DNA from: Candidatus Acididesulfobacter guangdongensis
GTDB lineage: Bacteria > SZUA-79 > Acidulodesulfobacterales > Acidulodesulfobacteraceae
Length of the DNA stretch: 64,000 nt
Reading direction: 5' to 3'
Assembly: GCA_004195045.1 (NCBI GenBank)
Contig: SGBC01000001.1
Coordinates: forward strand, 310,001 to 374,000
Of the stretch, positions 7,353 through 16,573 are shown one piece after another. Numbering within the stretch: position 1 is the first letter of the stretch; each line of letters begins with the position of its first letter. The notes beneath the pieces are model-generated. The model had not been told where the DNA came from. It saw only the letters and a list, made by a program, of their open reading frames with translations, and ran no database searches. A program made the translations under genes and the position numbers.

Positions 7353-10109
7353 TTAGAATCCGCCAAAACCTTCTCCCATACTGAATTGAATTCTAGTGCT
7401 GGAATTGCCGTTAATGGGTGAACCTAATATTTTGCCGTAAGTTATCTCGATAGGTCCGAAGGGCGAATACCAGTTAAATCCGACGCCTGCCGCCTCATCA
7501 AGATCAAACAGGTTAACCTTCTGCGATGTTGTCCATGCATTACCTGCATTCCACCATAAAAATCCGTAGAATCCCATTTTTTTCAGAATAGGAATAAGAT
7601 ATTTTGTTCCGACCGTGAACATTTTTGTACCGCCATAGAGCAATCCGTTTTCTGAAGGTCCGACAGAATCGTACATAAATCCAAGAAGAGGATATGTATT
7701 CGTTATGCCGCCGACAAAAAATCTTTGATAGATAGGCAGCGGAACACTTGGATTTGTAGTTTCTATATATCCTGCTTGTCCGCTAGCCATAAAAGACGTT
7801 CCCCACCATAAAGGGATATAATGGTTTTCTTGAGCGGTTAATTTCACAAAATCGTCGTTTCCGCCTATCGGAGGACCTGCAAAACTTGCCCTGAAACTTG
7901 CCATATCTCCTGCCGTAGGAACCATAGGATTGTTAAGAGTATTATAAACGGTAGTAAAAGATAATTCGCTTGTCAACAGACTTCCCTGCGGCAATATATT
8001 ATCCAATCCCGGAATTATTACAGAGTTGTCCTGTTCGAGCAAATATCTTACGTATTCCGTAATCAATTGTTTATACAAAGGATAACCGACAGTGACGGAA
8101 CCTCCGAGTGTCCGGTATGCAAATTCATAGTAAAGAGAATTAAACGTGTCGTATAGTGATACATCTAAAGAAAGAGGCTTCCCGTAAAGATATGTAAGAT
8201 ATGGCTGTAATACGTTAAGACTGTACGATTGATAAGGACCTCCAACCTGAGCATTCAGCGAAGCAGATATGCCGGTTCCAAATAAATTTGACTCGGATAT
8301 CGAAGCTATAGCCATAAATGCAGTAGCCGAACTATAACCGCCTCCGATAGTAAATTTGCCGGTATTTTTTTCTTTTACATGGACCTTAACATTTAATATG
8401 CTTTCTCCCGGAACTTTTTCCGTGGTTATGGTAACATGCTTGAAATACTGCAAATTTTTCAGATTGGTTCTGGATATTTTAATAAGCTCCGGATTATATT
8501 TTTCGCCGGGGTATAGCGCCAGCGCCCTTAAAATGACATAGCTGTATGTTACATCGTTACCGGTTATAGTAATCTTCCCAAACCTTGCTATTTTACCCTT
8601 GTGAATCGTAAGTTTAACAAAAACAGACCTTTTTTTTCTGTTTATTTTTATTGACGGCTCAACATTTGCAAATGCGTATCCCCTGTAGGTCAAATATTTT
8701 GTGACCTCTAGAATATCCTTTTCTATCATTTTTCTGTTAAAGATATTGCCTGCTTTAGTCTTTAAAAGTTTGACGATAGCATTATATTCTTTAATATGCT
8801 TGTCTTTATTTTTTATTATAACGTCCACGTCCGATATCCGATATTGGGGACCTTGATGCACAGTCAATATTATTTTTACAAATTTTTTATTTTTTGAAAA
8901 AATAAATTTAGGTTTTTTTACGCTTACCTCAATATAGCCGTGGTTATAATAAAAACTTAAAAGTTTAATAATCTGATTGTTTAATTTTGCTTTCTCAAAT
9001 TTTCCGGCGCCCGTTATCCATGTAAGTATATTAACGGTTTTAATATTCATAATTCCTAACAATTTTGACGAAGGATAAGACGTATTTCCCTTTAAGATTA
9101 CCTGCGATACCATAACAGGAGAATTCTGATTTATGGCAAAATTCAAACCTACGTAATTTCCGGGAAGTTTTGTCTTATTAAGTTTAATTTTGGCATTGTA
9201 ATATCCTTCTGCAGAATAAAGAAATTTTAATATTTTCAGCGCTTTAAACCCTTCGTAAGCGCTGTATGGAGTGTCAGACTGAATATTTAATATTTTTTTT
9301 ATTTTTTTAACGGATATAGAACCGTTTCCAGTATATTTGACATATTTTATATACGGCCTTTCGGAAACTATAAAAGTTAAAATCAGCCCTTTATATGAAG
9401 GCTTAACATTAACGGTTATATTTCTGAAATATCCGGTTTTGTATAATTTTTTAATGCTTTCGTTTATTTTTTTTATGGAATATGCGCTGCCTTTCTTAAG
9501 CAATATATCGTTGAGTATAAAACCTGTACCTACCCTTATATTTCCTTCTACGCGTATCGCGTATATGTCTTTATCTTTAGAAAATTTATGGTGTACTGCA
9601 AATACATATTTTTGCTTATTATAATTTACCGCTATAAGCGAAGATACTTTATGAGCCAAAAGTCCGATATTTTTATTTAACGACCTTTCTCCGACGCCGA
9701 TATATCTTAATGTTTTTGAATGATAAATATTTTTTAAATTAACGAGCATGGCATGCAGTCTATATTGCGAGCCGAATCTTGCAATGCTGCCGGTAATAAT
9801 ATAGTCGGATTTATATAGCCTGCCTAATTTTTTAATTCTTACTAGATTAATTTTTTTATCAAAATTAAAATAAGGAGCTTTCGTAAGATTTGAATAGGCT
9901 AATACAAAATATGGTTTGGCAGATTTTATATATTGCAAAAAAGTTCTCTTGAAGGTTTTGTCGATATTTGACGGAACGGGTCTGCCTTTTTGATGAAAAA
10001 ATCCCGTAAAAACATTTTTGTTATTTATAGATGCATAGGCAATACCGTTAAAACTCAGAAAAATAATAAGAATTAAAAGCGTGTATGTAATAATTTTGTT
10101 ATATCGCAT
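7353..10109 (-). CDS. bamA: Outer membrane protein assembly factor BamA (Omp85), with N-terminal extension
   Basis: Core of the machine that folds beta-barrels into the outer membrane. Signal peptide at 1-26. Residues about 30-165 are an extra domain before the POTRAs; its KSDYIITGSIARFG segment resembles the TolB-N/FlgO-type alpha/beta fold. Five POTRA domains follow (about 180-250, 255-335, 335-425, 425-510, 510-575), then a 16-strand-type barrel opening with TGKFTIGGGYSS and ending in Phe. At 918 residues it is longer than E. coli BamA (810), mostly because of the extension. In the loop-6 region (FFVGGITN, then TYPLLGFMYDS) the near-universal Arg of the [VI]RG[FY] motif appears as Leu809. 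lolD lies 43 bp upstream and ompH follows. Confidence 0.95.
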   Translation of the reverse strand: MRYNKIITYTLLILIIFLSFNGIAYASINNKNVFTGFFHQKGRPVPSNIDKTFKRTFLQYIKSAKPYFVLAYSNLTKAPYFNFDKKINLVRIKKLGRLYKSDYIITGSIARFGSQYRLHAMLVNLKNIYHSKTLRYIGVGERSLNKNIGLLAHKVSSLIAVNYNKQKYVFAVHHKFSKDKDIYAIRVEGNIRVGTGFILNDILLKKGSAYSIKKINESIKKLYKTGYFRNITVNVKPSYKGLILTFIVSERPYIKYVKYTGNGSISVKKIKKILNIQSDTPYSAYEGFKALKILKFLYSAEGYYNAKIKLNKTKLPGNYVGLNFAINQNSPVMVSQVILKGNTSYPSSKLLGIMNIKTVNILTWITGAGKFEKAKLNNQIIKLLSFYYNHGYIEVSVKKPKFIFSKNKKFVKIILTVHQGPQYRISDVDVIIKNKDKHIKEYNAIVKLLKTKAGNIFNRKMIEKDILEVTKYLTYRGYAFANVEPSIKINRKKRSVFVKLTIHKGKIARFGKITITGNDVTYSYVILRALALYPGEKYNPELIKISRTNLKNLQYFKHVTITTEKVPGESILNVKVHVKEKNTGKFTIGGGYSSATAFMAIASISESNLFGTGISASLNAQVGGPYQSYSLNVLQPYLTYLYGKPLSLDVSLYDTFNSLYYEFAYRTLGGSVTVGYPLYKQLITEYVRYLLEQDNSVIIPGLDNILPQGSLLTSELSFTTVYNTLNNPMVPTAGDMASFRASFAGPPIGGNDDFVKLTAQENHYIPLWWGTSFMASGQAGYIETTNPSVPLPIYQRFFVGGITNTYPLLGFMYDSVGPSENGLLYGGTKMFTVGTKYLIPILKKMGFYGFLWWNAGNAWTTSQKVNLFDLDEAAGVGFNWYSPFGPIEITYGKILGSPINGNSSTRIQFSMGEGFGGF

Positions 10110-10152
10110 AATTTAATTAAGTTATCAAATAAAAAAAAACAAGTCAATTAAT

Positions 10153-10851
10153 TTAATATTTTTTTATAGAACCGTTCTCAATAGTAATTTTAATATTCAT
10201 CATATTGGAAAAATTTGAATCGTGAGTGACTACAATCAATGTTTTATTGTATTTTTCTTTTAAATCTAAAATTATCTTCTGCAAAGATTCTGCCTGCCTC
10301 GGGTCTAAGTTTCCTGTCGGCTCGTCCATGAGGATAACTTTAGGATAGGCTACTAAAGCTCTTGCTACCGCCGTCCTCTGCTGTTCTCCGCCGGATAGCA
10401 TATACGGTTTAAAATATAATCTATGTTCAAGACCAAATTCGCATAAATAATCCTTAGCTTTTTTTAACGCCGATGCTTTAGCTTCTCCTTTTATAAATAA
10501 AGGCATAGCAACATTTTCTACACAGTTAAATTCGTTAAGGAGATAATGAAATTGAAAAACAAACCCGATATTTTCATTGCGAAATCTTGCAAGACGGTTA
10601 TCCGACAAATTATTAACATCTATATCGTCAAAAAAATTTACCGTGCCGGAGTCCGGTTTTAAAAGACATCCCATTATGTGCAGCAGTGTGCTCTTTCCTG
10701 TTCCGGATTCTCCCGTTATTGCAATAGAGTCGCCGTATTTTATATCTATTCCGGTATTTTTCAGCACTATTACTTCATCATTGTTTGCTCCGGCTTTAAA
10801 AATCTTAGAAATGTTGCTGAGAGAAACTGCATTTTTAAAATTTTCATTCAT
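10153..10851 (-). CDS. lolD: Lipoprotein-releasing ABC transporter ATPase LolD
   Basis: ATPase of the Lol complex that extracts lipoproteins from the inner membrane for delivery to the outer membrane. The 232 residues contain Walker A GESGTGKST (about 48-56), a Q-loop in FVFQFHYLL, signature LSGGEQQR, Walker B VILMDEPTG and a switch His in VVTHD. The FQFHYLLNEF segment is typical of LolD and MacB-type ATPases. It overlaps the permease gene upstream by 8 bases (ATGAATGA), so translation is probably coupled. The neighbouring permease and bamA argue for Lol rather than a MacB efflux ATPase. Confidence 0.94.
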   Translation of the reverse strand: MNENFKNAVSLSNISKIFKAGANNDEVIVLKNTGIDIKYGDSIAITGESGTGKSTLLHIMGCLLKPDSGTVNFFDDIDVNNLSDNRLARFRNENIGFVFQFHYLLNEFNCVENVAMPLFIKGEAKASALKKAKDYLCEFGLEHRLYFKPYMLSGGEQQRTAVARALVAYPKVILMDEPTGNLDPRQAESLQKIILDLKEKYNKTLIVVTHDSNFSNMMNIKITIENGSIKKY

Positions 10852-12064
10852 ATCTTACGCCCTCTGCAGGGTCAATTTTACTTGCTTTGTATGACGGATA
10901 AATTGTGGCTATAAAACTGAGCAGCAATGCAGAAACGCCTATTACAAGAAATTCATCGACGGTCATTCTTACGGGTAAATCGGTTATATAATAGACAGAC
11001 GACGGCAGTTTGATTATATGATAAACTTCCTCAATATAACTGATTAGAAAACCTGCGCTTAAACCTATAAATGTTCCGATTAATCCGATTACGACACCCT
11101 GAATTATAAAAATTTGCATTATATTTTTTGAACTTGCCCCTATAGATTTTAATATTGCTATATCCTTTCTTTTTTCCATTACAACCATTATCAGCGTAGA
11201 TATAATATTAAATGCCGCAACCAGCACTATTAACGAAAGAATAACAAACATCGTAAGCTTTTCAAGTTTTAATGCGGCAAACAGGTTTTTATTGAGCTGC
11301 TCCCAGCTTAGAGCATAATAAGGAGAATGTAAAGTTTTGTCGATAGCGGCAGCAACCGGCATTGCGTTATTGATATTATAAAGCTCTACTTCCATGCCTG
11401 TCACTTCATTATGACTTAATCCGATAAAATTTTGCGCATTTTTTAAAGAAATAAAAGAGAATGTGGAATCATAGTTATACATACCGCTATTCATAATGCC
11501 GCCGACAATAAATGTTTCCGATTTTGGCATTATACCGAAAGGAGTAATTTCTCCCTGCGGAGAGATAACGCTTATTTTGCTGCCTATTTCAACCCCAAGC
11601 CTTTGGGCTAAAACTTTCCCGAGAATTATTTCGTTATGTTTCTTATTGTTTAAAGATTGCAGACTGCCTTTTATAATATATTTGCCAATATTGGTAGCTT
11701 TTGATTCGCTTCCGATATCTACTCCTCTAAGCACGCTTCCGGCAGATGTTGTGTCGGATGACAGCATAACATCTGTATATATAAAAGGGGCAACCTCTTT
11801 GACGCCTTTTATTTTACGTATCTTTTTAGTAATCTGTCTGTAATCCGGTATTAATCCGCCATAATTTAAAACGACTACCTGGGATTCTATGCCTACAATT
11901 TTTTCTTCCAGCGCATGGTCAAAACCGTTCATGACTGAAATTACTACAATAAGAGCCATAACACCTATCGCTATTCCGGCTATTGAAATAAAACTCAGAA
12001 GGGATATGAAAGAATTCCCCTTCGGTTTCAGATAATGCAATGCAACTTTTGTTTGAAAATTCAT
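10844..12064 (-). CDS. lolC: Lipoprotein-releasing ABC transporter permease (LolC/LolE family)
   Basis: Membrane subunit of the lipoprotein-releasing transporter. It begins FQTKVALHYLKPKG, the LolC/E N-terminal cytoplasmic helix, then the first membrane segment (about 20-45). A periplasmic MacB-like domain follows (about 50-265), and three membrane segments lie near 270-300, 315-345 and 370-395. The loop with MEKRKDIAILKSIGAS is the coupling-helix region that contacts the ATPase. Only one permease gene is present, so it may act as a homodimer (LolF-like) instead of a LolC/LolE pair. 406 residues is normal. Confidence 0.93.
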   Translation of the reverse strand: MNFQTKVALHYLKPKGNSFISLLSFISIAGIAIGVMALIVVISVMNGFDHALEEKIVGIESQVVVLNYGGLIPDYRQITKKIRKIKGVKEVAPFIYTDVMLSSDTTSAGSVLRGVDIGSESKATNIGKYIIKGSLQSLNNKKHNEIILGKVLAQRLGVEIGSKISVISPQGEITPFGIMPKSETFIVGGIMNSGMYNYDSTFSFISLKNAQNFIGLSHNEVTGMEVELYNINNAMPVAAAIDKTLHSPYYALSWEQLNKNLFAALKLEKLTMFVILSLIVLVAAFNIISTLIMVVMEKRKDIAILKSIGASSKNIMQIFIIQGVVIGLIGTFIGLSAGFLISYIEEVYHIIKLPSSVYYITDLPVRMTVDEFLVIGVSALLLSFIATIYPSYKASKIDPAEGVRYE

Positions 12065-12078
12065 AAATTTATTTTATT

Positions 12079-13566
12079 TTATTTGACGGGTTTAAGCAAC
12101 GGAAATAAAATAACATCCCTTATAGAATAAGAATTAGTTAAAAGCATAACAAGTCTGTCTATGCCTATGCCGCATCCTGCGGCAGGAGGAAGACCGTATT
12201 TTAACGCTTCTATATAATCTTCGTCTATTTCTGCCGGCAACCCTTCTTTCAGTTTAACGTCAACCTGAGACTTAAATCTTTCTTCCTGGTCGAATGGATC
12301 GTTTAGTTCTGAAAAAGCATTTGCCAATTCTCTTCCTGCGACAAAAAATTCAAATCTGTCTACAACCCTCTGATTAGTGTCATTTCTCCTTGCCAGAGGG
12401 GAACTTTCTACAGGATAATGCGTCACAAAAGTAGGATTCAGCAGTTTAGATTCTACCGTTTCTTCAAATAAAACCGTCAATAACTCACCATAGGTCATAT
12501 TATTATCGGCCGGCAAATTTAAATTTTGTAAGATTTTAATAATTTTGTCCGCAGAATCTATATCTTCAATTGAAAAACCGGCAACTTCATACAAACTATC
12601 CTGCAATTTAATCTTTTTAAAGGGAGGAGTAAAATTAATCTCCGTTCCTATATAATTTATTTCAAATTTTCCGCAGATGTTTTCAACTAAGCCGGAGAGC
12701 ATCGTTTCTACAAATTTCATCATATCTTCGTAATTGCTGTAAGCCATATAAAATTCAAGCATTGTAAATTCGGGATTATGCTTAACGGAAATTCCTTCAT
12801 TTCTAAAATTTCTGCCGATTTCATATACTCTGTCAAATCCGCCGACCAACAATCTTTTTAAATAAAGTTCGGGGGCAACCCTCATGTAAAGTTCTAAATC
12901 TAATGCATTATGATGCGTTTTAAAAGGCCTTGCCGTAGCGCCTCCAGGATTTGCATGCATTATGGGAGTTTCAACCTCTAAAAATCTGCTGTTGTTCAAA
13001 AAAGTTCTTATATAATTAATAGTATCGGCTCTTTTTTTAAAAATATCCCGAACATCATTGTTTGCAATCAAATCAACATATCTTTTCCTGAAGCGGATTT
13101 CTATATCTTTAAGTCCGTGCCATTTTTCAGGCAGCGGCAAGACAGATTTAGTTAAAAGTTTTATGTTTTCGGTTTTGATAGTAAGCTCGTTTGTTTTTGT
13201 TCTGAATAAATGACCGGTTATACCGCAAATATCACCGGCATCCAAAAATTTGTCAAAAAGCTCGAAATCCTCGTCGGAAACCGAACCTTTTTGTATATAG
13301 CATTGTATTTCACCATAGCCGTCTCTTAACCTGAAAAAAGAAGCCTTTCCGAAATTTCTTATTATAAGAATCCTTCCTGATGTTTTAATATGTATATGGT
13401 TTTCTTCCAGAAATTCTTTAGAAGCGTCATTATATTCAGATAAAATATCATCAATAATATTTTCTTTTATAAATTTGTTGTCAAACGGGTTTATACCTTT
13501 TTCTTTTAATATATTTATTGTGCCTATTCTATTTTTTTCTATAATATTTAATTCTTCATCTACCAT
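12079..13566 (-). CDS. lysS: Lysyl-tRNA synthetase, class II
   Basis: Charges tRNA-Lys. I place the start at the ATG at 13564-13566 (MVDEELNIIEKNRIG, 495 residues), preceded by an AAGGCGG ribosome site about eight bases upstream. The longer frame to 13647 would add 27 hydrophobic residues unlike the family. An N-terminal OB-fold anticodon-binding domain (with FFRLRDGYGEIQCYIQ) covers about 45-150. The class II core has motif 2 (GRNFRNEG followed by PEFTMLEFYMAY) and motif 3 (GCGIGIDRLVMLL) at the C-terminus. It lies between prfB and the lol genes, an order also seen in deltaproteobacteria. Confidence 0.95.
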   Translation of the reverse strand: MVDEELNIIEKNRIGTINILKEKGINPFDNKFIKENIIDDILSEYNDASKEFLEENHIHIKTSGRILIIRNFGKASFFRLRDGYGEIQCYIQKGSVSDEDFELFDKFLDAGDICGITGHLFRTKTNELTIKTENIKLLTKSVLPLPEKWHGLKDIEIRFRKRYVDLIANNDVRDIFKKRADTINYIRTFLNNSRFLEVETPIMHANPGGATARPFKTHHNALDLELYMRVAPELYLKRLLVGGFDRVYEIGRNFRNEGISVKHNPEFTMLEFYMAYSNYEDMMKFVETMLSGLVENICGKFEINYIGTEINFTPPFKKIKLQDSLYEVAGFSIEDIDSADKIIKILQNLNLPADNNMTYGELLTVLFEETVESKLLNPTFVTHYPVESSPLARRNDTNQRVVDRFEFFVAGRELANAFSELNDPFDQEERFKSQVDVKLKEGLPAEIDEDYIEALKYGLPPAAGCGIGIDRLVMLLTNSYSIRDVILFPLLKPVK

Positions 13567-13665
13567 TTTAGCCGCCTTCTGTTTATAAATATTAAGATTA
13601 TGAAACGCAATAAAAGTAAAATAAATAATAAAAACTGCCGTAATCAAAAAACTTTACTATACCGG

Positions 13666-14827
13666 CTAAGAAATCCGGCTTATAAGATAACCGTTAATAA
13701 ATTCATCTATATTGCCGTCAAAAACACTTTCGGTATCATATACAGTGACACCTGTTCTATGGTCTTTAATAACTCTGTTGGGATTAAGCGTGTATGACCT
13801 TATCTGAGAGCCCCACGATATTTCTTTTTTATCGCTTTGCAGTTTATTTTCTTCTTCCTCTTTCTGTTTTTTATAATAATCATAAAGCCTGGCTCTTAAA
13901 ATTTTCATAGCGGTATCCTTGTTCTTATACTGTGACCTTTCGTTCTGACATGCAACTACCACACCGGTCGGCAAATGGGTGATCCTGACCGCCGAATCTG
14001 TGGTGTTAACATGCTGTCCTCCGGCGCCGCTTGACCTGTACGTGTCGATTCTTAAATCTTTTTCATCTATAATTATTTCCGAAGTATCTTCTATTTCAGG
14101 ATAAACAAACACTGACGCAAACGATGTGTGCCTGCGTTTGTTGGCATCAAAAGGAGATATCCTGACAAGCCTGTGAACTCCTGTTTCTGATTTAAGATAG
14201 CCAAACGCATAAAGCCCTGAAACAATAAATGTGACGCTTTTTACGCCTGCTTCGTCCCCTGCGTTAAACTCCATAATATTCACCGGAAACTTTTTTTTAT
14301 CTGCCCATCTTAAATACATCCTTAAAAGCATGGACGCAAAATCCATAGATTCTGTGCCGCCTGAACCTGCATGTATTTCAACAATCGCATTTAATTTATC
14401 GTCTTTTCCGGAAAGAGTTAATTCGATTTCTAATCTTAGAACTGTTTTTTCTAACGTTTTTAAATTTTGTTCAATTTCCGCCAGCAGTCCTAAATCGTTT
14501 TCCTGTATTGCTAAACCTGCCAATTCTTTCAAATTACTAAATTCTTCATAAACAGCCATGAAAGGATTTAATCTATTTTCTAAATATGCTTTTTCTTTTA
14601 AAACGGAAGCTGATAAAGACTGATTACTGAAAAAATTTTCGCCCGCCGAGATTTTATCAATTTCCTCTATCCTTTGATTGATTTTATCCGGGTCAAAGCC
14701 TCCTCCGTATTTTAGATAATTTATCGTCTAAAATCTCAACATTTTTCTTTATAAAATCTATGTTAATTACGGCATCCTCATTAGGCGCATTCAGCGCCGT
14801 CTTATTATCTGTTTTGTTCTCTTTCAT
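13666..14827 (-). CDS. prfB: Peptide chain release factor 2, with programmed +1 frameshift
   Basis: Releases peptides at UGA and UAA. The gene is read in two frames. The first runs from the ATG at 14825-14827 through 44 codons to CTT, followed by in-frame TGA (14693-14695). Skipping one base (the T at 14695) continues at GAC in the +1 frame to the stop at 13666, for about 386 residues in total. SPF at about 224-226 is the RF2 stop-codon-recognition tripeptide, and GGQ at about 269-271 (SSGAGGQHVN) catalyses hydrolysis. The ATG overlaps the lnt stop as ATGA, which fixes the start and indicates coupling. Taking only the second frame from 14559 would lose the N-terminal third. Confidence 0.95.
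14692..14709 (-). promoter_or_regulatory. prfB: RF2 autoregulatory frameshift site
   Basis: On the minus strand the bases read CGGAGGAGGCTTTGACC. A Shine-Dalgarno-like GGAGG lies three bases before the slippery CTT, which is followed by the in-frame stop TGA and then C. This is the arrangement of E. coli prfB (AGGGGG, TAT, CTT TGA C). When RF2 is scarce the ribosome pauses at UGA and slips forward, making more RF2. Both flanking frames encode clear RF2 sequence, so this is a functional site and not a sequencing error. Confidence 0.95.
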
Positions 14828-16419
14828 CTTTTGTTTGTATTTCTCCTCTTAAAATAAATATAAAGTATTATTGATGTTATAAAAATATAAATAATTATAT
14901 GAGCAAATATATTACCATATATAGCAAAAAAAGTCTTATGATTAATTAATTTTATGTTTCCTATTAAAAATGTTCTTTTAAAAATTCCCGTTTCGGCAAT
15001 TATGTTTCCGGTGGGCGATATTATTCCGCTTATGCCGGAATTGCCGGCTCTTGCAACATATCTGTCGTTTTCTACCGCGGAAAAAACGGTCATTGACATA
15101 TCCTGATATGGAGCTGCAGTTTTGCCGTACCATGTATCGTCCGTAATGCTTATATAAAGATTTGCTCCGTCTTTTGAAAAATGCCTCACTAAAGAATCAA
15201 AATAGGCTTCATAGCAAATCATAGAGCCAGCTTTAATTTTCCCGCCTTTCAAAATCCTGAATTTTTTCCCGGGCGTAAAATTGCCGATACCCGCGCCTTT
15301 TAATATATGGGCAAGGAATGGCAGCTGATGCCTTAAAGGAATATATTCGCCGAAAGGCACAAGATGATGCTTATCGTAATATGAATATTGTCCTGTTTTT
15401 GTAAACATATAGTCGCGATTATAATAGTGCTCTTTATAGTTATAAAATCTTGCGCCTATTGCGCCGAAAATCAGGTCTATTTTATTTTTTTCGGCAAAAT
15501 TCATTACCTTATTCCAGTATGCAGGATAGGCTGAAATTATATAAGGCAAAGACGTTTCCGGCCATAAGACAAGGTAAGGTTTGTAAAGCATTGCCTTTTT
15601 AGTCAGATTTAAATATATACGCGTAGTCCTTTTTTTAGTTATTTTCCATTTCTGAAACATTCCGATATTGCCTTGAATAGCTGCAACTCTGTAAGATTTT
15701 CGACCGGATAGAGACTTTTTAACACTGTAAATATTAAAATATCCGTATGCAACAACAAGCAGGACAACGGATAAAGCAAACAAAAATTCAACGGCAGCCT
15801 GTTTTTTTGCAATATTTTTATAAAATATAAAGTGAAAAATCACGAAATTAATCAGCACAATAATAAATGACAGCCCAAAAACGCCGACTATATTAGATAT
15901 CTGAATAAAAGGGATGTTGAGATACTGCGAAAAACCGAGATTTTCCCAGGGAAAACCGGTTAACAGAGTCGATTTAAGATATTCAAAAAAAACCCAGCAG
16001 GATGGAACCAAAATAAAACTTAAACTTGCAAAATACTTATTTATCTTAGTGTTTTTTATAGCAGGATTAATCGCTATTTTGGCAAAACCTGCAAAAAAGC
16101 CTATATACAGGGCTAAATAAGACGACAGAAGGAGCAATGCAAAAATGGAAATATAATACGGCAAATTACCGAATACATGTACCGTGTAAACTATCCAGTA
16201 CAATATACCCGCATAAAAAATAAGACCTGAAATAAATCCGTAAAAAAAAGATTCTTTGAAACTCTTTGATTTATTTATTGAAATAAATAAGGGAACTAAA
16301 GCAACCCATGCAATAAATTCAAGATTGAATTCAGGAAATATTAAAATCAGCAATATTCCCGACAGAATAGAAAGCAGAAAATTGCCGAACCTGCCGTTTA
16401 AATTTATTTTAAAGCTCAT
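14824..16419 (-). CDS. lnt: Apolipoprotein N-acyltransferase Lnt
   Basis: Adds the third acyl chain to the N-terminal Cys of lipoproteins at the periplasmic face of the inner membrane. The 531 residues have six or so membrane segments up to about residue 230. A nitrilase-type domain (about 243-490) follows, and a final membrane segment lies near 500-520. The catalytic triad fits Glu288 (LWPETSLPY), Lys350 (DKHHLVPFGEY) and Cys402 (SMICYEAYF). It overlaps the prfB start by four bases. It belongs functionally with the Lol genes a few kilobases downstream. Confidence 0.96.
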   Translation of the reverse strand: MSFKINLNGRFGNFLLSILSGILLILIFPEFNLEFIAWVALVPLFISINKSKSFKESFFYGFISGLIFYAGILYWIVYTVHVFGNLPYYISIFALLLLSSYLALYIGFFAGFAKIAINPAIKNTKINKYFASLSFILVPSCWVFFEYLKSTLLTGFPWENLGFSQYLNIPFIQISNIVGVFGLSFIIVLINFVIFHFIFYKNIAKKQAAVEFLFALSVVLLVVAYGYFNIYSVKKSLSGRKSYRVAAIQGNIGMFQKWKITKKRTTRIYLNLTKKAMLYKPYLVLWPETSLPYIISAYPAYWNKVMNFAEKNKIDLIFGAIGARFYNYKEHYYNRDYMFTKTGQYSYYDKHHLVPFGEYIPLRHQLPFLAHILKGAGIGNFTPGKKFRILKGGKIKAGSMICYEAYFDSLVRHFSKDGANLYISITDDTWYGKTAAPYQDMSMTVFSAVENDRYVARAGNSGISGIISPTGNIIAETGIFKRTFLIGNIKLINHKTFFAIYGNIFAHIIIYIFITSIILYIYFKRRNTNKR

Positions 16420-16573
16420 TTTTACTTAATCAAATAATTAAAACAATTAATAATGACACATTGATAATTATTTTACATAACAACTAAAAAATTAAATTAA
16501 ATTAAGTTAAGTTAAGTTAAAGAAAAAATTCCGATAAAAGTTTTCGATTTTGTATCTTTTTTTATAAATGCTG

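Noticed and set aside
13666-14559. prfB as a 297-residue truncated or broken gene
   Set aside because: The missing N-terminus is encoded just upstream in the other frame and joined by a canonical programmed frameshift, so it is intact.
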